From Rhizopus sp. PT2906 (Eukaryota; Mucoromycota; Mucoromycetes; Mucorales; Rhizopodaceae), in assembly GCA_025529335.1 (NCBI GenBank), contig JAMYHX010000099.1, positions 42,014-106,013 of the forward strand: a stretch of 64,000 nt of DNA, read 5' to 3'. Numbering within the stretch: the first letter of the stretch is position 1; each line of letters starts with the position of its first letter. The notes under the pieces are model-generated. The model worked only from the letters and a program-made list of their open reading frames with translations, was not told the DNA's origin and searched no databases. The translations under genes and the position numbers were made by a program. Positions 11,576 through 22,176 of the stretch are shown in pieces.

Positions 11576-12437
11576 CTACTGCTGAACTTTGCTCTCTATC
11601 TTCTTTAAAATATCTTTGATATCACATTCCGAAAAGACAGGACCTGACTGAGAACACATGGCCTTTGTCTTTAACAAATCACATAATTCCTCTAGATTAA
11701 ACTTTTCAAATAATGGATGATCCTGTAACTTCTTCCAGACCTCTGAACAAGAGATCAGATTACATGATTCCTCCAGCAGAGGCTTATCTGCCTCGACAAG
11801 CGATTCAAACAGAGACTGCTCGAGCTGATCGAATATTTCGTTCTTTTTCGTGATCGAAGTAGTAACAATTGGCACAGGATGGTCTGCCACGGTCTCGATC
11901 AGACAACCCTCTGAATCAAACAGAGGTTCGGTCAAAAGTTGGTTATAAGCGTTCGAACAGACTTCCTCTTTTAGCCTTTCACAAAAGGACACACCATCCT
12001 TGTCTCGAATACAGGCAACGGCCGAGCTTTGTTGTTTTTGTTCTGGCTTTTTTTTGTCTTCAAGTTGACTACGTAGGTCTTGTATTTCCTTTCGAAGTTG
12101 TGCCACTTCCAAGGCATGAGCAGCACAAAGTTCTCGAATCTTGTCTTCTAATTCCTTGACGTACCGTTCTTTACGTTCTCTGAATGCTCGTTGAGCGGCT
12201 CGGTTCTGCTCTTTACGGCGTAGACGTTGATCAGTGATTCCTTTTGAAATGAAACAAGTTCAATACAATAGAAAGGGGGATGTATATAAACATACCTTTT
12301 GAATCATCCAAAATTTCATCCCACTTTCGTTTTTTATAATCAGTCATATTAATCGATGTTGCTAAAGGTAGTATCTTCGGCATGGAAGGAGCAATAGGAC
12401 GAAATGGAGCGGGTTTCTGTGAGATTTCTTCAGTCAT
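11576..12437 (-). CDS. AP-1-like bZIP transcription factor (Yap1/Pap1 family)
   Basis: Exons 12437-12296 and 12240-11576 give 268 residues. The basic region has RKEQNRAAQRAFRERKERY, the NxxAQxxFR signature of fungal Yap/Pap1 factors, followed by a leucine zipper (LEDKIRELCAAHALEVAQL). Two cysteine-rich patches resemble redox domains: FCERLKEEVC in the middle, and C-terminal ELCDLLKTKAMCSQ with FSECDIKDIL, which matches the Yap1 c-CRD layout where oxidation masks a nuclear export signal. It is therefore likely a nuclear regulator of oxidative-stress or metal/drug responses. It is shorter than Yap1 (650 residues), mainly because the linker between zipper and CRDs is short. Convergent with HMGR, 182 bp apart. 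Confidence 0.85.
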
Positions 12438-12656
12438 TTTGTTTTTTCTATAGCATCAAGAAAAAAGGGAAGAAAAAAAAAAAGGATAAATTATATCCGA
12501 AATATATTACTGCGACGAAAATAAATATCATTTTACTTATTTAGAAGCATAGTGCCCCAGTTGTGTTTGTTAGCTTCCTTATTTTTGAAAAGTATAATGT
12601 TAGTTGCAAGCAGAGAATCTCGACGTCAGGAAAAGTGATCAGTAGTTGGTATATTT

Positions 12657-12731
<75 letters not shown>

Positions 12732-13010
12732 CTGAAGTTTGTAAGATAAGCGGGCATTGCACAGGAGTCAGTTCATGATATACAATCCATTAGCATGCAA
12801 TTTGATCAAATAAAACGTAATAATGGGCCTAGAAAATAGAGTTCATTCAATACAGAAACACAAATGCAACATCCTTATTAACGGGTCAAAAAAATATAAC
12901 AAAATAAGACGAAAAGAAAGAAAAGGAAAAGAAGAAAGATAGCGGCTAGATATCCAAGCAATCCTCATGATACCCATTTCAAATCGAGGGGAAAATGTGT
13001 CTAGGTATTA
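12438..13010. other. Non-coding stretch upstream of the bZIP gene
   Basis: Probably carries the bZIP promoter. It includes the extreme A35-T5-A31 tract described separately. Downstream of the tract a Lys/Arg-rich translation (12895-12945) could be a worn fragment of the TnpB-like element that follows, but this is not certain. Confidence 0.35.
12659..12729. repeat. A35-T5-A31 homopolymer tract
   Basis: Thirty-five A, five T, then thirty-one A. The central AAATTTTTAAA gives a small palindromic core. Such a tract excludes nucleosomes and is prone to slippage in replication and sequencing; the exact length may be unreliable. Confidence 0.9.
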
Positions 13011-13029
13011 TTCATATTCATGAATACTT

Positions 13030-13465
13030 TGTATTATTGTTCTTCTAAAAGTATTATATTTTTTCGAAAGGAAACACAAGGAAAAATTTGAGGAAGGTGA
13101 CCAGAGCAAAAGACCTTTAGTTGTATTTGGCAATGGCCTTAAAAATAAGAACCATGTAAAGTTTAAAGGATTAAGGCACGGTGTATCAGAAAGGGTATAT
13201 AGACAGTTGAGTCTCCGTGGAAGACTTGTAGAATTGATACAATACATCAAAGATGAAAATACATACGTGTGAATATCATACAAGTATTAATACACTAGAC
13301 CTGCAATTTCTGTTTCGAAAAAAAAAAAACCTAGAAAAATCTCAAATGTGGCAATGGTGATGATAAACACAAGATCCATCAAATATTCATCTACAAAAGT
13401 TGCAGTATTTATTGGAATCATGTCATGACCGCGAAGAATATGCTTACCATTGCTGAATGATAGTG
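13030..13465 (+). pseudogene. Decayed TnpB/Fanzor-like (IS605 OrfB-type) transposon protein
   Basis: An uninterrupted plus-strand stretch of about 75 codons ends at a TGA at 13270. It contains KRPLVVFGNGLKNKNH, FKGLRHGVSERVYRQL and ELIQYIKDENTY, resembling the RuvC-containing C-terminal part of TnpB-like proteins in Mucorales genomes. Further on, after more stops, another frame reads KCGNGDD and then KSCSIYWNHVMTAKNMLTIAE. The latter matches the zinc-ribbon end and last RuvC motif (consensus C..C....WNRDVNAAKN), except that the catalytic Asp of NRDVN is lost (NHVMT). No intact N-terminal part was found. Family naming rests on motif memory and needs a profile search; the decay is visible directly. 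Confidence 0.6.
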
Positions 13466-13602
13466 GCTGCCGCATCTCACTCTAGTGAGACGACAGTTTA
13501 AAGATACCTACAGATAAAAAAAAAAAAAAAAAAATCTCATTTTTTATTCATCTGAAAAAGGTCCAACATTTTCTGAATTTGAAGTGCGAACACTGTAAAT
13601 GA

Positions 13603-14395
13603 TTACATTATGGTACATGCTTGTTTTTTAGCTTTACTCGTTGATACAGTCGTGCCTTCCACCCAGGCCTGCTGGGATTCGAAACCAAGAGTCATGTTAT
13701 AAGCGACATAGGCAGTAGCCTATTCAATAACGAAATAAGTACACACACAATAAAGATTTTTTTATAGTTACCTTAGCCCACGCTTCACCCATCTCATCTG
13801 TATATTCTTCCCTCAATCTCTTTTTGAGTGCTGTGACAAAGGCAGGACCTACATGATCAAAATACTCTGGTTTGATCTTGTAAAAATAATGTCTTGCTCC
13901 CAATTCCTTCATCTGCAAAGCCAACCACTCAGGATCCTCTTCCTCGACTTTTTTCTTATTCATGTCCTTGATTGTCCCCCGTTTCTGTTTGGTCAGTTTA
14001 GGTGCTCTTGCAATAAAGGCAATCATGCCTGTCAGAGCCTTTGCTTGCTGAAAGACATTGTGGAACAATGGCTCTGCCTCAGGACAGAGTTCAAATAAGG
14101 CGGCGTAAAAGGCAAGACCAAAGGCGTGGGAAGGAGAGATGGTCTTATCGTCTGAGTCAACTCGTTTCTGAGAGACTAGCTCCCAGCTCGTACGAATGAT
14201 GTCGATTTCTGTTTGACTAGGTGCATTTTCGAATGAACTTTCAGAACTTGATATGGAAGGTGTTGCTGTTGATGATCTGGATGACTGCGGGAATCTATTA
14301 AAGAACTTTCGAAGAGTATGATTTGAAGAAGCAAGAGCAGACGAGATAGTTGATTGCTTTGTACTATTTGTTGATGTCATCGGACAAGATGCCAT
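13603..14395 (-). CDS. Globin-fold heme protein
   Basis: Exons 14395-13772 and 13719-13603 give 246 residues. A Ser/Thr-rich N-terminal extension of about 65 residues precedes a globin domain. In the domain, IIRTSWELV is the A helix, FGLAFYAALFELCPEAEPLF the B-C-D region, VFQQAKALTGMIAFIARAP the E helix, LGARHYFYKI contains the proximal (F8) His, and FDHVGPAFVTALKKRL plus WAK/ATAYVAYNM form G and H. The distal E7 position appears to be Gln rather than His. Single-domain fungal globins of this neuroglobin-like type bind oxygen or nitric oxide; the role here is unknown. A basic insert (KLTKQKRGTIKDMNKKK) between E and F is unusual. The FAD domain of flavohemoglobins is absent. Confidence 0.8.
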
Positions 14396-14537
14396 TTTGT
14401 TAAGAAAAGAAAGAAAGGGGGAAAAGAAAAAAAGATATTGTAAAGAGAGAGAGAGAGAGAGACAGGTTCTCAGATTTGGTATCTATTTATTATTTTATAT
14501 AATACAAAGGTATAAATGGAATTAATTAAACAAAATA

Positions 14538-16136
14538 CTATGACTTAAACACTGGACATAAAGACCAATCAATATTGTCAGGATTATAATCCAAAGGTAC
14601 TTTAGCCCAAACAGAGTAAACATTTGTAAATGACTTGGTCTCTTTCACTTCCTCGAAATAATCACGCCATCGTTCCTTGTACTCCGTTACTGAAATGTTT
14701 AACATTTGACTCAACACTGGGCTTGTCGACTCTGCAAACGATTCCAAATTATGCTTCCAAAGGACACCAAGGTCCAATCCCCATTCTCCCAGAGGAATAG
14801 AAACTGATTTACAATTGACATCTTCCAAATTGAGTGCTTTTAATGCGTCGGCCAGATAAGCGGCTATTCTTGCTTCGCATCCAAGTCGTCTAGCTGCCTC
14901 CAGCACTGTATAATAAATGAGTCACACGCTCTTTTATATATATATATATATATATATATCATGTCTTACTGTCCGTCTCTAGTTTTGACCCTTTAGGTCC
15001 AAGATTGCACGTCGAAAAGTCAATCTCGATCAACTCAATATATCCACCTGGCTTGGTCACTCGAATCAACTCCTGTAGGACAGATTTCCAATTGTCAAGC
15101 GTAAAGGACGCAGTAACTAATCTTTGTTTGACAAAATCAAATTCATCATCCTGAAAGGGCAATCTTTCCTGCGTGACATCCACTTGATAGAAATCGAGGT
15201 TTTTTAACAGACATCTCTTTATTTTCATTTCCTCTTGGGTTAGCTGACTAGACAAGCTCGTCTCTTGGCTTGTTAATGAACAATCCGAAGCTAGCACGGG
15301 TGTCAGGTTGTTTAGTTTGGATAAATTGGGATGAACTGGAGTAAAGTACTGTTGTGGTTGTTCACCTGTTGTTCCATATTCGATGTGTTTACCTTCTTCT
15401 TCAAAATCGTCGGGTAATAAATCGCAATTGTCAATCGCTACAAAATGAGATTGACGATAATCAAGAGCCAAATCGATGATATGATGTCCTGCCTATATTA
15501 AGAAAAAAATTTTTTTTTCTTTTAGTTTAGGCAACATGTGCGCGTTCATCATTACTGTTATTATTGCTCTTGGTCTATATTTACCCACATACCAGGCCCA
15601 CAGCTATATTTTATGATGAGTCATCACTTTTATGGTCATCATTTTTTTACTTACCTCACATTAAGTACTTTTATCCCCTTTTCTAATTCCTGTTGAAGTG
15701 GTGCAACAATGTTACTACGGAATTGTGTTACAGAATATACATCAAACTCTTTTTACTTATTTGCTTACCCGCCAAAGACCCAACGAAGGATAAACGTCTG
15801 TACTCTGGAACGATCCAATTCGAGTTGATCGTTAGGTAAAAGGGGATTAGAAGAATGATCAAGGTACCGTCGGCCTTTGAACCATTTGAAGGCTCCACGT
15901 GGACCAGAACAGATCAATGCCATATCTTGTTCTTGCCTTAAACGTGGGGCTAACCTCATCGGCCTGTCTTCAGCTATAAACGCTTTATGGTCGCTACTGT
16001 TTGATTTTCCTTGCTGTTGTTCGTTTAATTTCTTTTGTAATTTTTCTAGTTTTTTCGCAGGCAAGGGTCTTAGATGCTTTGGTAAATGTTGTCTACTCGA
16101 AAACCGACTTTTAATATCAGATTGACTATTGCCCAT
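14538..16136 (-). CDS. SAM-dependent methyltransferase (class I)
   Basis: Five exons: 16136-15769, 15714-15655, 15603-15585, 15492-14970, 14905-14538; 445 residues. The exon joins rebuild a Rossmann methyltransferase core. FGG/NIVAPLQQEL leads into VLNVSCGPGMW (motif I, normally VLDVGCGPG), split over a 19-nt exon, then VAIDNCDLL, LPFQDDEFDFVKQR and VTKPGGYIELIEID. This belongs to a large fungal family of Methyltransf_25/31-type proteins, many copies per Mucorales genome, mostly of unknown substrate. A basic N-terminus starting MGNSQSDIK could be an N-myristoylation signal (Gly2), which is inference. A low-complexity Ser/Thr/Gln insert lies between the motif I exon and the acidic motif. Its 3' end faces the globin promoter, 142 bp away. 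Confidence 0.82.
14937..14959. repeat. (TA)n microsatellite in an intron
   Basis: A run of TA dinucleotides inside the last intron of the methyltransferase gene. Confidence 0.85.
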
Positions 16137-16217
16137 ATAAAAATTTGAAAAGAAAGAAAGGAAATGAATGAAGAAAGAGGGTAAATTCTATTTTATATAT
16201 AAACAAGGTTACACACC

Positions 16218-17186
16218 CTAATTGTTATCATCGTCAATAACCACTTCTTCTTGTTCTTCTTCTTCTTGTTGTTGTCGTTGATTGCCTTCAATTAACCAAA
16301 CACTAGATGATATTAGAGCAAGCTATACATGTATGTATATATTAACTTACAAAAACTTGGGTGCAGACAGCCATTTTTTACCACCACTCAGTGGCTCACG
16401 GGGCCAAACATCTTGGAAAAAATAGTAAATGTGTCCTACAAAGATACCTAATGCGTCTCCTTGTGGCAATTTACCACTGAGTGTCATTGAGAATAACAAG
16501 AGAACCCAAGGTAAATAAGGTGCACTAAAAACGACCAAGCCTAAAAAATTCAACCGAATGTATGGATTTCGCCTTGACCAGATATACACCATGGTGAATG
16601 CAAGCGATGACCCCAGGAATGGTATATAAGCATATGGTAAGATGATCTAGTTATTTAGTCAAGTCATCAATAATACGGTTTTTTTTTTACTTACAGAGCA
16701 TAAAAGTAAGGTGGAGGCAGAAAATAATATGAGCCATGCATAATCTGCTGGTTTATGTCTATAGAATCCTTCTTCCATCATTCGACTATATCTCGCTCTA
16801 TAACAAAATAGATAAGTCATTATGATATAAAAAATGCATCCATTTTTACAGAAAGAAGATGTGGAAAAAGAAATCGAGTGATAAGGGTCCAAAATAAAAA
16901 AAGTTGGTAATCAACCTCCACCACTATTCTATAAACTTAGTCCATGTGCATATATTTCTCTATTTCATATATATATCAACCTGAAATTCATTCACAATAC
17001 TTTCATAATTCAACCATAATTGTAGAGGATGAACAAGTCCTAAATGCTTTTTTTCTTGTTTGTTAATTATGCAATAAACTAGTCATTTATACTTACGACT
17101 ACTATGCTCGTAAAACACGATAGAGATATGTATATTCTTGTAATAGGTGGAATGTCGCTAAACCATGTTTCTAATGGATTTGGCAT
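16218..17186 (-). CDS. DER1: Derlin family ER membrane protein
   Basis: Six exons: 17186-17097, 17046-16981, 16923-16850, 16797-16695, 16646-16351, 16302-16218; 237 residues. It shows the rhomboid-like Derlin pattern: N-terminal WFSDIPPITRIYI, then a WWRLITNFFYFG core (WR motif), RYSRMMEEGFY, several hydrophobic segments, and GDALGIFVGHIYYFFQDVWP, which is diagnostic. The tail is Gln/Glu-rich and acidic (QQQEEEEQEE). Derlins thin the ER membrane and help retrotranslocate misfolded proteins to Cdc48 and the proteasome (ERAD). The model needs an AAG acceptor for exon 2, the only choice that keeps the frame. It starts 390 bp from, and divergently to, the NTF2-like gene. Confidence 0.9.
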
Positions 17187-17576
17187 AATTCAACAGAGAA
17201 AGAAAAAAGTGGAAAGAAAATGCTGGCTTCAGGTCATTGGTAAGTTTCAGCGCTTAAAAAGTCACACACATCAGTGCGCGTGTATGAATTGTCATTATTT
17301 GACAATGATGAAGGGGATTTATACTATAAATTCAATATACTTTTCTTTATACTATTCCAATTGGCGCGCACACGTTTATTTTTGTCCTTTGCAAAGCTAA
17401 AATGACATGTACCCTTGTCCAAAGTAACCTTTTCTCTCTCTCTTTTTATTTCTCTCCTTTATCCGGAGTTTTAATCATGCATAATAATTATCAACAAAAA
17501 GAGAGAAGGGCAACAGGCAATATAAGGGACGACACAGGGGCAATTTCCTTTTTTCCTTTTCTTTCTAGTTTCAATT
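17187..17576. promoter_or_regulatory. Divergent intergenic region of Derlin and NTF2-like gene
   Basis: 390 bp between two divergent start codons, so both promoters should lie here. Open frames in this stretch (such as 17104-17400) overlap the Derlin first exon and have no recognisable motif. A pyrimidine-rich segment precedes the ATG at 17577. Confidence 0.4.
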
Positions 17577-18442
17577 ATGTCCGATATTGGTGATGATACT
17601 CAAGTTTCGTCTCTTGTTTTAATAAAGAGTAAAAAGATAAATAAATAAAGGATAGAGAGAGTATTGATTATACTTTTAGACCTTGTTGAATATTTATTTT
17701 CATATAATACAATCAAACGAAAGAGGGTCTTGGAATACTATTTCTTTCAAGATGCAACATTAACGTCACCTCTTATGTGTACTGAAGGTGTATTGAACAT
17801 TCAATAGTAAGGTGAATTGATCCAACAACTTGTCATTAATCTATTTAGTGTATATACTATTTGGCAAACCATGAATAGAAAGGAACCAGTGATCAACAAT
17901 ATAGTGTTTGATGGGTAACTTTATAACAAAATTAAATAAAATACTAAAACTGTATTAGACATACAGCCGTCATTCATCTCACACAGACCATTTCGCCTTG
18001 CATCTTTCCATCCTTTATTCAAATTCAAATCCCTTCAGTGACGATATTAAAGTTTAGAGAAACAGAACAAGATAGTGGACTGCTCAAGGTCTATCATCAA
18101 GAAGACACTTGGACGTTGGAAGGTTATATTTGTATATTTCTATTTCACGTGCTTTATAAATAACACAATTCTTAAGGTCTACTTCAGTCTGTACCACTCA
18201 TCTCCTTTTGGTATGACCACGTCGTTCGTCTAATGATGGGCAAACTCGTCACAGCCACAGGAGATCTCTTGGACGCCGCCATTCAGCAAGCAGAAAAGAT
18301 GACAGCTAGGGGGCAGCAGATTCAGCGGATCGGGCGTGACTTGGCGGTTGAAAACATGGAAAGGCTGGACGAGTACAAGAGCGAGTTACATGAAAATTAC
18401 TTAAAAGGCATAAAACATTGGAGAGAGCATAATCAGCCATAA
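17577..18442 (+). CDS. SigF-like NTF2-like domain protein
   Basis: Five exons: 17577-17628, 17680-17806, 17849-17914, 17959-18122, 18177-18442; 224 residues. The N-terminal two thirds looks like an NTF2/SnoaL cone fold: an opening helix (LVEYLFSYNTIKRKRVLEYY), FQDATLTSPLM, IPSVTILKFRE and KVYHQEDTW. The C-terminal third, HVVRLMMGKLVSATGD-like (here LVTATGDLLDAAIQQAEKM), is an amphipathic helical part typical of fungal SigF-like NTF2-like proteins. Function of the family is poorly known. Only the last exon is obvious as an open frame; upstream exons were found by phase and continuity. Its last 10 bases are also the last bases of the convergent monooxygenase-like gene. Confidence 0.72.
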
Positions 18443-20711
18443 TAGCTCGCGGCTACCACAGCCGCCGCACTATGTTCATTGGGGGAAATTAAAAATGAAT
18501 CAAAATAAAGACATAATTGATTATAATTATCCACTCGTGTGCCAATGTAACCGTCAGGACGGATCACGATGATCTCGGGTTGTTTGATTTCATATGTCTT
18601 GTAACACTGTTGGTCATGATCAAGATAGACCTTGTCGAGTCCAAACGGCCAGGTCGAGTGGACGACCGAGGGGGGTGTCTGGGTAAGGTACTGGTTCGCT
18701 TCCTGTTTTGTCGAATTCGAAATAAACATGATCGAAAACAGGTCGGGTTCACTAGGTGGCTGTGGCCTGTACGAGAACCTCAGGCTGTCTTCAAATGAGG
18801 ACCGAGTCGTGTCCGTCGATCGTCGTTGATAGAATGAATGAATCGATGAGGCCGACCATCGAGCCGTCGGGCTGCTGCTGTTATGCATCATGCCCGGTGT
18901 GTAGTGGTAAAGAAAGGAGATGGGAGAGGATATCTGTTGAGTCACTTTGGATAGAGGGGATGATTCAAAAGTAGACAGCGAGCCACAAAAGACAAGGAGG
19001 GTGAATTGGCTGGTGCTTTGGATACAGTCGAGGAGCTGTAGATAGTTTGGTCTGATGCTCTTCCACCGTTCGGATGATCTGCGTTCAGTGACGACTGTCA
19101 TCTTGTTGCTCGATGTACTGCTTTGTTTCTTGTGTCCCTTTTGAAAGATATTAAAGAGATTCGATAGATTACTATTGTTCATCGAGCTCGATCGTCCTCT
19201 TGAATGTTCTATGCTTGTACTGCTCGACGGCTTTAACTGAGTTGTCGTTGGCTTTGTAGGTTTCGTATTGGTAAGCAGCAAGAGCTGAACCAGACTGTAT
19301 GGCTTTAATTTTCCATTGGGGGCTAAGCAGCCAGCGCCGATGGTGAATTCAAAAGTACTGCTAATTTCTTGATGGTGGCAGTTGATCAGGTTGGATGCAT
19401 ATGGCGTATCCCCTACAAAACACCGCTTCAGCCGATCAAGCTGGTACCTGGTCTCTCGCAAGGGCGATGTAGACAGCATTCGCTCCATCCATACGATCGA
19501 TGTCTGGATATACTCTGCTGACTTGAGCTGTGTCTCTTGGTTGACCGTATCGAACAAAGCGGTACTAGCACACTGTCGAAAAACAAGTCCTAACTTCCAA
19601 CAAAGGTTCTGAACACCTTCAAAGTATGCATTGATGTCCAAGAGTGGTGAGGTTGTTTGAGAAGAAAGGCCGATGAAGAAATAGCCTTCGTACTCAAATA
19701 GCTCACTTGACCTTTGATCGCCTTTATAAGGTAATCAAGATTAGGTCTCTTTTGATCATATGTATATGTATGTATACCTTTCCATTTCGTATAGCTTTTC
19801 ACTCTACCAAATTCCGCTTGAAATGGATCCATCATGTATTTGATGTGCCCAAGGGCCAAGGCGACAGGGATTTCATCATCAATGGATACTTTGCTCCAAC
19901 TAGGCTTATGTTCAAATATGATGTTGAGTGTATCCTGATGGCCTACAATCACCACACTCTCTTGATTCTTTTTGATCACCGAGATTTGTCTGATGCTAGG
20001 AAAATTGGACTGAAGAATGGCTATTTGAAGGGTATAAAAGTACCTCTTGTTATTGTGATACTTGTATCCGATACCTTTATTCTTTGCCTGTTACTATTTT
20101 AATTTTAATAATAATACAAATGTTACCTAGTGTTTGTCTGAAAAGATTTGTATCATCATTTTCTACCAGAACAAACTGTGATTTCCAGCACTGACCATGA
20201 CTCAACTCGATTCGCTTAAAGTCACCTTGATCCTCTATCTTGGTGATGCGTTCCTTCATCACATCCAAACTGACATGATGTCTGAGGATATCGCACACAA
20301 TGGACTGTTCACAGGACAGACAATAGTTATAGCCTGTCACATCGTTATCCCATAACTGGATGCTATCTACTAAGACGCTGTGCTCGTATATGTCCAGCCT
20401 CCAGTGTTTCATGCCCTTGGCGGTGATGGCATCGAGCAAGTTGATCTGTTTTAGAAGTTGTAGACTGCGTGGTGAAAATATCAAGAGTCCAGACGATGAT
20501 TGTGTCTTATTGTTGTCTATAGGATGCATAAGTTTGATTGTATGTTGAGTCTGTGTACATACCAATCATTTGTATGGACAGTCCGATTTTGGAAAGCAGT
20601 ATGGCTGCATATAATCCAGATATACCTTTTTAATATGTGTTATGAGACATGTAATAAGTATCTATTTATTTTACCAGAGCCAATAATGAATACGTCTGTT
20701 TGATGGCTCAT
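18433..20711 (-). CDS. FAD-dependent monooxygenase-like protein with degenerate FAD motifs
   Basis: Five exons: 20711-20675, 20625-20563, 20516-20127, 20074-19778, 19721-18433; 691 residues. The N-terminus has the dinucleotide motif VFIIGSGISGLYAAILL. Conserved context of the aromatic hydroxylase family follows (FSPRSLQLLKQINLLDAI), and the C-terminus resembles the thioredoxin-like domain of phenol hydroxylases (IIVIRPDGYIGTRV). However, the usual DG motif is replaced by VENDDTN, and the GDAAH...GGQGMN motif by GLSSQ...LDINAYFEG, while the flanking YFFIG and VQNLCWKL remain aligned. A Ser-rich insert interrupts the middle. It may be a non-catalytic homologue or bind FAD differently. The spliced frame is intact, which argues against simple decay. 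Confidence 0.72.
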
Positions 20712-21337
20712 TTTGTTATATATATATATTTTGATATAGAAAAGAAAAAGAAGAGAGATACAGAAAAAAAGGAGTGGGGTAAAAGAAAATGGTGTTGGTG
20801 TTACACTTGTAAGATGTGACATTAAATAAGCTCATTTAACGCGTTAATAAACACTCAAGTGCGTATATATAAAGTGTCAATATAAACTCTTGTAATAACT
20901 GTAACCTGTTCTTTACCAAGAAGATATTTGCAAGGGAATAGCTGAGTCGAATGTTCTGTGTGTTTGTCTCTGGAGGGAAAAATCGTTTGTTGGTTAGCAT
21001 TGTAGTTTGTCAAATATTTATCTGATCATCAAAAAGAAGGTGTTTAGAAAAGTCAGGTTGAATGAAAAAATAATAGAATAAAAGAGGACAAATGATGTAT
21101 TTTATCTTGGCTCAATTGTGAAAAGAGGGTAAAATTACTTCTTTCTAGTTGATCAATATTTATCTTTTATGCAAACGCTTTGATGATATATGGCTTCGAA
21201 TATACCAAAGAATGAAAACAACGATATAAATATGCTCATACTTGTTTCTTTTGGTCAATAGAGAACCAAAAGGATAAGCCAAAGTTTCAACCTGCGACAG
21301 TTTGATAAGTGTATATTAAGGATTTATTATTAAGAGT
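20712..21337. other. Intergenic region upstream of the monooxygenase-like gene
   Basis: 626 bp of AT-rich DNA between the monooxygenase-like start and the YPT1 stop. It should contain the promoter of the former. No coding exon or RNA gene was recognised on either strand. Confidence 0.4.
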
Positions 21338-22176
21338 TTAACAACAACCACCAGATGATTGGGGTTGAACAGCTGCACCTTGACCAACACGAACTGTTGA
21401 CTTGGCCTGTTGTTGTTGTTGTTGCATAGTTGATCCCATTCTATCCTTAATTTGCTTAGCCATTGTTAAAAAGGCCTGTTCGACATTGGTGGCATCCTTG
21501 GCTGAGGTTTCCAAAAGTGGAATATGAAGACTATCAGCAAATTCCTATATGGATATAAATACATATACATCATCTTGCACACATTATACAAGTTACCTTT
21601 GCTTGTTCCGTTTCTACTGCCTTTTTATCGACTAAATCGCTCTTGTTACCAACTAGCAGTTTATTGACACCTTCAGCAGCGTAACGGTCAATTTCTTGTA
21701 ACCATTGCTTCACATTATTAAAACTATCTGCATCAGTTACGTCGTAAACAACAATAATGCCGTGTGCACCTCGATAGTACGAAGACGTGATTGTACGGAA
21801 ACGTTCTTGTCCTGCAGTATCCCACTTTTGAAAATGTTAGTTTATATGCACATAGTCTCTCTCTTTTCTTTCTTACAATTTGCAGCTTCACCGTCTTTCC
21901 TTCAAGTTCAATAGTTCTAATTTTCTAATAAAATAAATAAGTAACCTTTATTTCATAAATATTTCATCTTGCTTACAAAGTCAACACCAATAGTAGAAAT
22001 ATAACTTTCGGTATAAGTGTCATCTGCAAAACGTAATAAAAGACAAGACTTTCCTACACCAGAATCGCCAATTAGCAAAAGCTTAAACAAGTAATCACTA
22101 CAGCAAAGAAAAAAAAAGTTGTCAGTTGCGTCATTTTTATATTTTGTGTATATGTTTTTTACTATTCAGGATTCAT
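21338..22176 (-). CDS. YPT1: Rab GTPase Ypt1/Rab1
   Basis: Five exons: 22176-22163, 22097-21977, 21924-21877, 21824-21597, 21544-21338; 205 residues. The N-terminus [20 protein letters not shown] matches Ypt1/Rab1. G-motifs are GDSGVGKS (P-loop), effector [29 protein letters not shown] and ETSAK. The hypervariable tail is Gln-rich and ends in GGCC, the site for double geranylgeranylation. Ypt1 controls ER-to-Golgi vesicle tethering and early autophagy. The first coding exon is only 14 nt, but phase and the near-universal N-terminal sequence confirm it. The tail contains a seven-Gln stretch coded by a TTG/TTGTTG-type repeat. Confidence 0.96.

Noticed and set aside
13008..13475. Minus-strand open frames of 91 and 62 codons
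   Set aside because: They are antisense to the TnpB-like fossil, which carries recognisable motifs on the plus strand.
13677..13690. GATTCGAA motif resembling a tRNA T-loop
   Set aside because: It lies in the globin coding exon and no cloverleaf can be formed around it.
18517..18974. Plus-strand frames opposite the monooxygenase-like gene
   Set aside because: Antisense shadows; the minus-strand frame joins into a 691-residue protein.
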